NCBI GenBank assembly: GCA_028706835.1 | Contig: JAQTVL010000182.1 | Coordinates: forward strand, 1-8,251 | Direction of reading: 5' to 3' | DNA from: Phycisphaerae bacterium | GTDB taxonomy: Bacteria > Planctomycetota > Phycisphaerae > JAJVII01 | Length of the DNA: 8,251 bases | Shown here: positions 5,458-8,251 of the stretch, in pieces | How positions within the stretch are numbered: the stretch's first letter is position 1 | How the letters are laid out: every line of letters starts with the position of its first letter | Program-made: the position numbers and the translations under genes | The notes under the pieces: generated by a model | Databases searched by the model: none | Told to the model about the DNA's origin: nothing | What the model saw: the letters and a program-made list of their open reading frames with translations, nothing else

Positions 5458-7746
5458 ATGACACGACGAACTCGGCTGTCGCAACGGATCCTGATCTCTG
5501 TGGCGTGCGTGATGCTGGCCGTGCCGGCTGGGAAGGTCCTGGCCCAGGAGGGGATGGACATCCCGATCGCCGAAAAGAAGCTGGGGCAGTTGCTGTTCGA
5601 TGTCCGGCACAACATCCTGATGGACACCAGCAAGGAGGCGGTGGCGTACATCAACGAAATCCTCAACCGCAAGCCGACCGCCGACGACATCGTCAACGTC
5701 ATCGAAGACCCGTCGCCGGATAACCCGCTCCAGGGCGAGACCGGCCTGATCCCGATGCTCGAGAAGGCGGAAAAGAAGGCGGGCCAACCGGAGCTGAACA
5801 AGGCGGCCCGCCAGTTGCTCGACTACATCGGCAATGCCTATGTGGAAGTGATTACGCCCGATGCGATCAACCGGGAGATCGAGCGTCTCGCCGGCGAGCC
5901 GCGAGCTCACGACCGGGCGTTGGAGCGGCTGCGCAAGTGGTCGCCGTGGTCGGTCCCGATGATGGTCAACGTGCTGCTCGACCAGGGCCGCGCCAAGCTT
6001 CACCCGTACATTGTGACCGCCCTGCCGGAGATGGGCCGGCCGGCCGTTGAGCCGCTCTGCGAAGCCCTGGACCTGCCCGGCGCCGTCGACGTCAAGATGA
6101 TCGTCGTCCAGACCCTCGGCAAGATCGGCTACCCGCACGCGATTCCGTACCTTCAGCGGCTGGCGGAATCGACGGATTCGCCGCAATTGAAGACCGCCTG
6201 CCAGGACGTGATCAAGACCCTCTCCCGCACGCCCCGAAACATCTACTCGGGCTCCGCCGCCAAGATGCTCTCCCAACTCGGCGAAGCCTACTACACCGAC
6301 CAGCCGTCGCTTCGCGCGACCGTCGTTGGCGAGAAGGTCCCGGTCTGGCAGCTCGACCCGGCGAAGGGCGGGGTGGTATCGGCCAAGGTGCCGCGGAAGA
6401 TCTACAACGAGGCGATGGCCCTCCGCTCGCTGACCCGCTCGCTCCGGCTGGACAAGGCGCAGCCGGATGCGATCGCCCTGTGGTTGTCGGCCAGCATCCG
6501 CCTGGAAGCTCAACTCGGTGGCGAGCCGAACCCGGTCGCCCCCGCGGATCAGCCGAGGGCACACTACTTCGCCGTTCTGGCCGGCCCGAGCGTTCTGCTG
6601 CGGGCGCTGTCGCGGGCGATTGAAGACGACGATTCCGCCGTCCAACTCGGCATCATCCGGGCGCTGAACGACGTGGGCATCGCCCGCTCCGCCACCGCCG
6701 GCGCCGGGGCGCTCCAGCTCGCCATGCTCAGTCAGGACTTGCGCGTCCGAACCGAGGCCGCACGGCTGTATTGGCCATATGCGAATGTCCGCCTGCCCGG
6801 CACGGACCTGGCGGTTCGAGTGTTGTGTGATGCCGTGGCCCAGACCGGCGAGAAGTATGCGATCGTCCTGTCGAGCAAGAACACCGAGCAGAACAAGACG
6901 CTGCTGGAACAGTTGAAGGCCGCCGGCTACACCAAGGTGGACGTGGCCGCGAAGCGCCAGGCGGCGCTGGACTTGGCGCGGGCCGATGGCGCCCCGCGGG
7001 TCGACCTGGTCGTGTTCGCGTGGGACGGGCCGGAAGGCGGCATCGCCGGCCTGAACGCCCTTCGCGAGGACTTCCGGTTCCGTCGCGTCCCGACGCTGCT
7101 GATCGCCAGCGCGGTCGAGGCGACGGAGAAGGTGGTGGCCGACATCCCGATGGTCGGGGTCATCGACGACGCCGCCACCGCCGCGGTGATCACCGGCAAG
7201 GTGACGGCGCTGAACGACAAGAACGGCATCATTCCGCTGACCGCGGACGACGCGAAGACCTATGCCCTCAAGTCGGCTGAGGTGCTTGGCCTGCTGGCGC
7301 TGAGCCCCGCGACGGCGGGCGATGCGTTGCAGGCCGTCAAGCCGCTGACGCGAGCGCTGGCCGACGCCCGGCTGGAAGTGGCGACGGCTGCCGGCATGGC
7401 GCTTGGCAGCATCGACCAGGAGGACGCTCAGCGGTCGTTGGCGGCGGCGGTGCTGGACGCCAAGGCCGAGCCGCTTCGGCGCGTGGGCCTGGCGGGCGCT
7501 CTGGAGGCGTCGTTCAAGCGGTTCGGCTGCAAGCTGACCGAGGACCAAACCAAGGCGCTGGTCAAGGGCGCGTGCGAGGAGCCCGACGTGGCCCTCCGCG
7601 TGGAGTTGGCCAAGGCCGCCGGCGCCGGCAACCAGACGGCCCAGGTCGTGGACTTGATCCTGAGCCCGCCGAAGGTCGCCGCCCCGGTTGCCCCCGTGGC
7701 CCCACCGGCGGTGCCCGCCCCGGCCCCGGAGGCCCCCAAGCCGTAG
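5458..7746 (+). CDS. Exported HEAT-repeat protein with degenerate receiver-like domain
   Basis: This is a 762-residue protein. A Sec signal peptide is clear: basic n-region MTRRTRLSQR, hydrophobic ILISVACVMLAVPAG, and a VLA-Q cleavage site after residue 29. The mature protein is mostly helical. HEAT-like repeats are seen at about 181-206 (TALPEMGRPAVEPLCEAL) and 211-238 (QTLGKIGYPHAIPYLQRLAES), with further helical pairs near 393-460 and 600-735 (for example ALADARLEVATAAGMALGSI). HEAT scaffolds bind partner proteins. Residues about 466-588 instead alternate strand and helix and resemble a CheY-type receiver lacking its phosphorylation residues. A Pro/Ala tail (about 737-762) ends the protein. 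The ATG follows GGAG with 6-nt spacing and is served by a perfect-consensus promoter. The gene appears monocistronic, bounded by a strong terminator. No enzymatic motif was found; a periplasmic scaffold or sensor-like role is inference. Confidence 0.88.
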   Translation: MTRRTRLSQRILISVACVMLAVPAGKVLAQEGMDIPIAEKKLGQLLFDVRHNILMDTSKEAVAYINEILNRKPTADDIVNVIEDPSPDNPLQGETGLIPMLEKAEKKAGQPELNKAARQLLDYIGNAYVEVITPDAINREIERLAGEPRAHDRALERLRKWSPWSVPMMVNVLLDQGRAKLHPYIVTALPEMGRPAVEPLCEALDLPGAVDVKMIVVQTLGKIGYPHAIPYLQRLAESTDSPQLKTACQDVIKTLSRTPRNIYSGSAAKMLSQLGEAYYTDQPSLRATVVGEKVPVWQLDPAKGGVVSAKVPRKIYNEAMALRSLTRSLRLDKAQPDAIALWLSASIRLEAQLGGEPNPVAPADQPRAHYFAVLAGPSVLLRALSRAIEDDDSAVQLGIIRALNDVGIARSATAGAGALQLAMLSQDLRVRTEAARLYWPYANVRLPGTDLAVRVLCDAVAQTGEKYAIVLSSKNTEQNKTLLEQLKAAGYTKVDVAAKRQAALDLARADGAPRVDLVVFAWDGPEGGIAGLNALREDFRFRRVPTLLIASAVEATEKVVADIPMVGVIDDAATAAVITGKVTALNDKNGIIPLTADDAKTYALKSAEVLGLLALSPATAGDALQAVKPLTRALADARLEVATAAGMALGSIDQEDAQRSLAAAVLDAKAEPLRRVGLAGALEASFKRFGCKLTEDQTKALVKGACEEPDVALRVELAKAAGAGNQTAQVVDLILSPPKVAAPVAPVAPPAVPAPAPEAPKP
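6853..7221 (+). other. Domain: pseudo-receiver (CheY-like) segment of the HEAT-repeat protein
   Basis: Residues about 466-588 read as a five-unit beta-alpha fold: strand KYAIVLSS, helix TLLEQLKAAG, strand KVDVAA, helix RQAALDLARAD, strand VDLVVFAWDGP, helix GLNALREDF, strand VPTLLIAS, helix, strand MVGVID, helix TAAVITGKVTAL. Aligned by eye to CheY, LVVFAWDGP matches FVISDWNMP and VPTLLIAS matches LPVLMVTA. The phospho-acceptor Asp is Ala521, the paired acidic residues after strand 1 are Ser472-Ser473, and the conserved Lys after strand 5 is Asp. It could instead be another flavodoxin-like alpha/beta domain. Confidence 0.55.
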
Positions 7747-7777
7747 TGGGCGACGGGAACGTTCTTTCCGCAAATGC

Positions 7778-7808
7778 AAAAGCCCGGTTCTGTGAACCGG
7801 GCTTTTTT
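7778..7808. terminator. Bidirectional intrinsic terminator
   Basis: A 13-bp perfect inverted repeat (7778-7790 and 7794-7806) with a TGT loop has the core AGCCCGGTTC/GAACCGGGCT. It is followed on the plus strand by a run of six T (7803-7808). On the minus strand the same hairpin is followed by TTTT then GCATTTG, a weaker U tract. It lies 31 nt after the HEAT-repeat gene stop and 30 nt after the dehydrogenase stop on the other strand, so it serves both convergent genes. Confidence 0.93.
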
Positions 7809-7836
7809 CGTGCGCGCCATGATTTGGGAAAGGCCC

Positions 7837-8251
7837 TTACACCTTTACGTGCGAGTTATTCCGCGCCTTGGCGATGCGGGCCTCCGCCATCCGGTCCGCA
7901 GCCGCCAGGGTTGTGATCTTCTCCATGTCGGCGATCTGGAGCACTTTGCGGATCGTGTCGCCGATGCCCGCCGCCTTCCGCAACGCCTCTTCCTTCGGCA
8001 GGCCGAGATACTCGCTGCCGACGTGGATCAGCCCGCCGGCGTTGATGGCGTAGTCCGGGATGTAGAGGATGTTCCGCCGGGTGAGCTCCTCCGCCAGCCG
8101 GTCCTCCGACAGCGGGTTGTTGGCTGCCCCGGCGATGACCTTGCAGCGGAGCGTGCCGATGGTCTTGTTGTTGATGACGCCGCCGAGGGCCGCGGGGCAG
8201 AGGATGTCGCACTCCGTCGACAGAATGTTGTCCGGCGAGCACGCGGCCGCC
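7837..8251 (-). CDS. Glu/Leu/Phe/Val dehydrogenase, C-terminal part (partial)
   Basis: Only the last 137 residues are inside the window; the 5' end lies beyond the right edge. Family enzymes oxidatively deaminate an amino acid to the 2-oxo acid with NAD(P)+ in the cytoplasm. Visible in order are CDILCPAALGGVINNKTI (14-31 of the fragment), KVIAGAANNPL (37-47), the family signature of the NAD-binding half, ILYIPDYAINAGGLIHVGSE (61-80), and the C-terminal AAADRMAEARI (117-127). The pattern PDYxINAGGxIxVxxE and the ending AADRMAExRI are those of leucine/phenylalanine dehydrogenases rather than classical glutamate dehydrogenases, so branched-chain amino-acid deamination is the best guess. The C-terminal tail after that motif is short. 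The frame reads without interruption and ends in TAA, followed by the shared terminator. Confidence 0.88.
   Translation of the reverse strand, partial: AAACSPDNILSTECDILCPAALGGVINNKTIGTLRCKVIAGAANNPLSEDRLAEELTRRNILYIPDYAINAGGLIHVGSEYLGLPKEEALRKAAGIGDTIRKVLQIADMEKITTLAAADRMAEARIAKARNNSHVKV

Noticed and set aside
7680..7746. GC-rich Pro/Ala codon repeats at the end of the HEAT-repeat gene as a DNA repeat element
   Set aside because: Explained by a Pro/Ala-rich protein tail in frame; no exact repeat unit.
5437..7779. A 780-codon open frame antisense to the whole HEAT-repeat gene
   Set aside because: Its translation is rich in Arg, Gly, His and Gln without domains, a usual by-product of GC-rich third codon positions. 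The plus-strand frame has a signal peptide, Shine-Dalgarno, promoter and repeats.
7856..8242. A 128-codon minus-strand frame at the right edge
   Set aside because: Out of frame with the dehydrogenase, whose frame over the same bases gives the conserved family motifs.

Overview
This is an 8.25-kb window of high-GC bacterial chromosome. It is compact, every gene looks intact, and there is no tRNA, rRNA, CRISPR array, insertion sequence or other mobile element. The mix of a TldD-type protease, NadD, a Glu/Leu/Phe/Val dehydrogenase, a lineage-type lipoprotein and a large exported HEAT-repeat protein, with several genes lacking Shine-Dalgarno sites, would suit a planctomycete, perhaps class Phycisphaerae. 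That placement is inferred from gene content and style; no marker gene in the window proves it.

Layout, left to right. (1) tldD (minus strand, 72-1457), a TldD/PmbA-family metalloprotease. It is divergent from (2) a nucleoside phosphorylase (plus, 1555-2313), followed on the same strand by (3) nadD (plus, 2381-3013), the NAD-biosynthesis adenylyltransferase, and, two bases after its stop, (4) a polytopic GT-C (GT39/ArnT-like) glycosyltransferase (plus, 3016-4596). (5) A small lipoprotein of unknown function (minus, 4603-5229) converges on the glycosyltransferase with only 6 bp between the stops. It is divergent from (6) a 762-residue Sec-exported HEAT-repeat protein (plus, 5458-7746). A strong symmetric hairpin terminator separates that gene from (7) the 3' end of a Glu/Leu/Phe/Val dehydrogenase gene (minus, running off the right edge).

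Regulation that can be read directly: a perfect-consensus sigma70 promoter (TTGACA-16-TATAAT) lies about 110 nt ahead of the HEAT-repeat gene. The two divergent minus-strand genes, tldD and the lipoprotein gene, have promoter-like hexamers with exact 17-bp spacing placed 6-7 nt before the ATG and no Shine-Dalgarno, so their transcripts would be leaderless or nearly so. The genes of the central plus-strand group have visible Shine-Dalgarno sequences, which fix the starts of the phosphorylase and nadD.

The most unusual object is the HEAT-repeat protein. Residues about 466-588 read like a CheY-type receiver domain with every phosphotransfer residue replaced, inside a protein that carries a secretion signal. 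The metabolic genes (phosphorylase, nadD) may cooperate in nucleoside and NAD turnover, but nothing in the window ties all the genes into one system.
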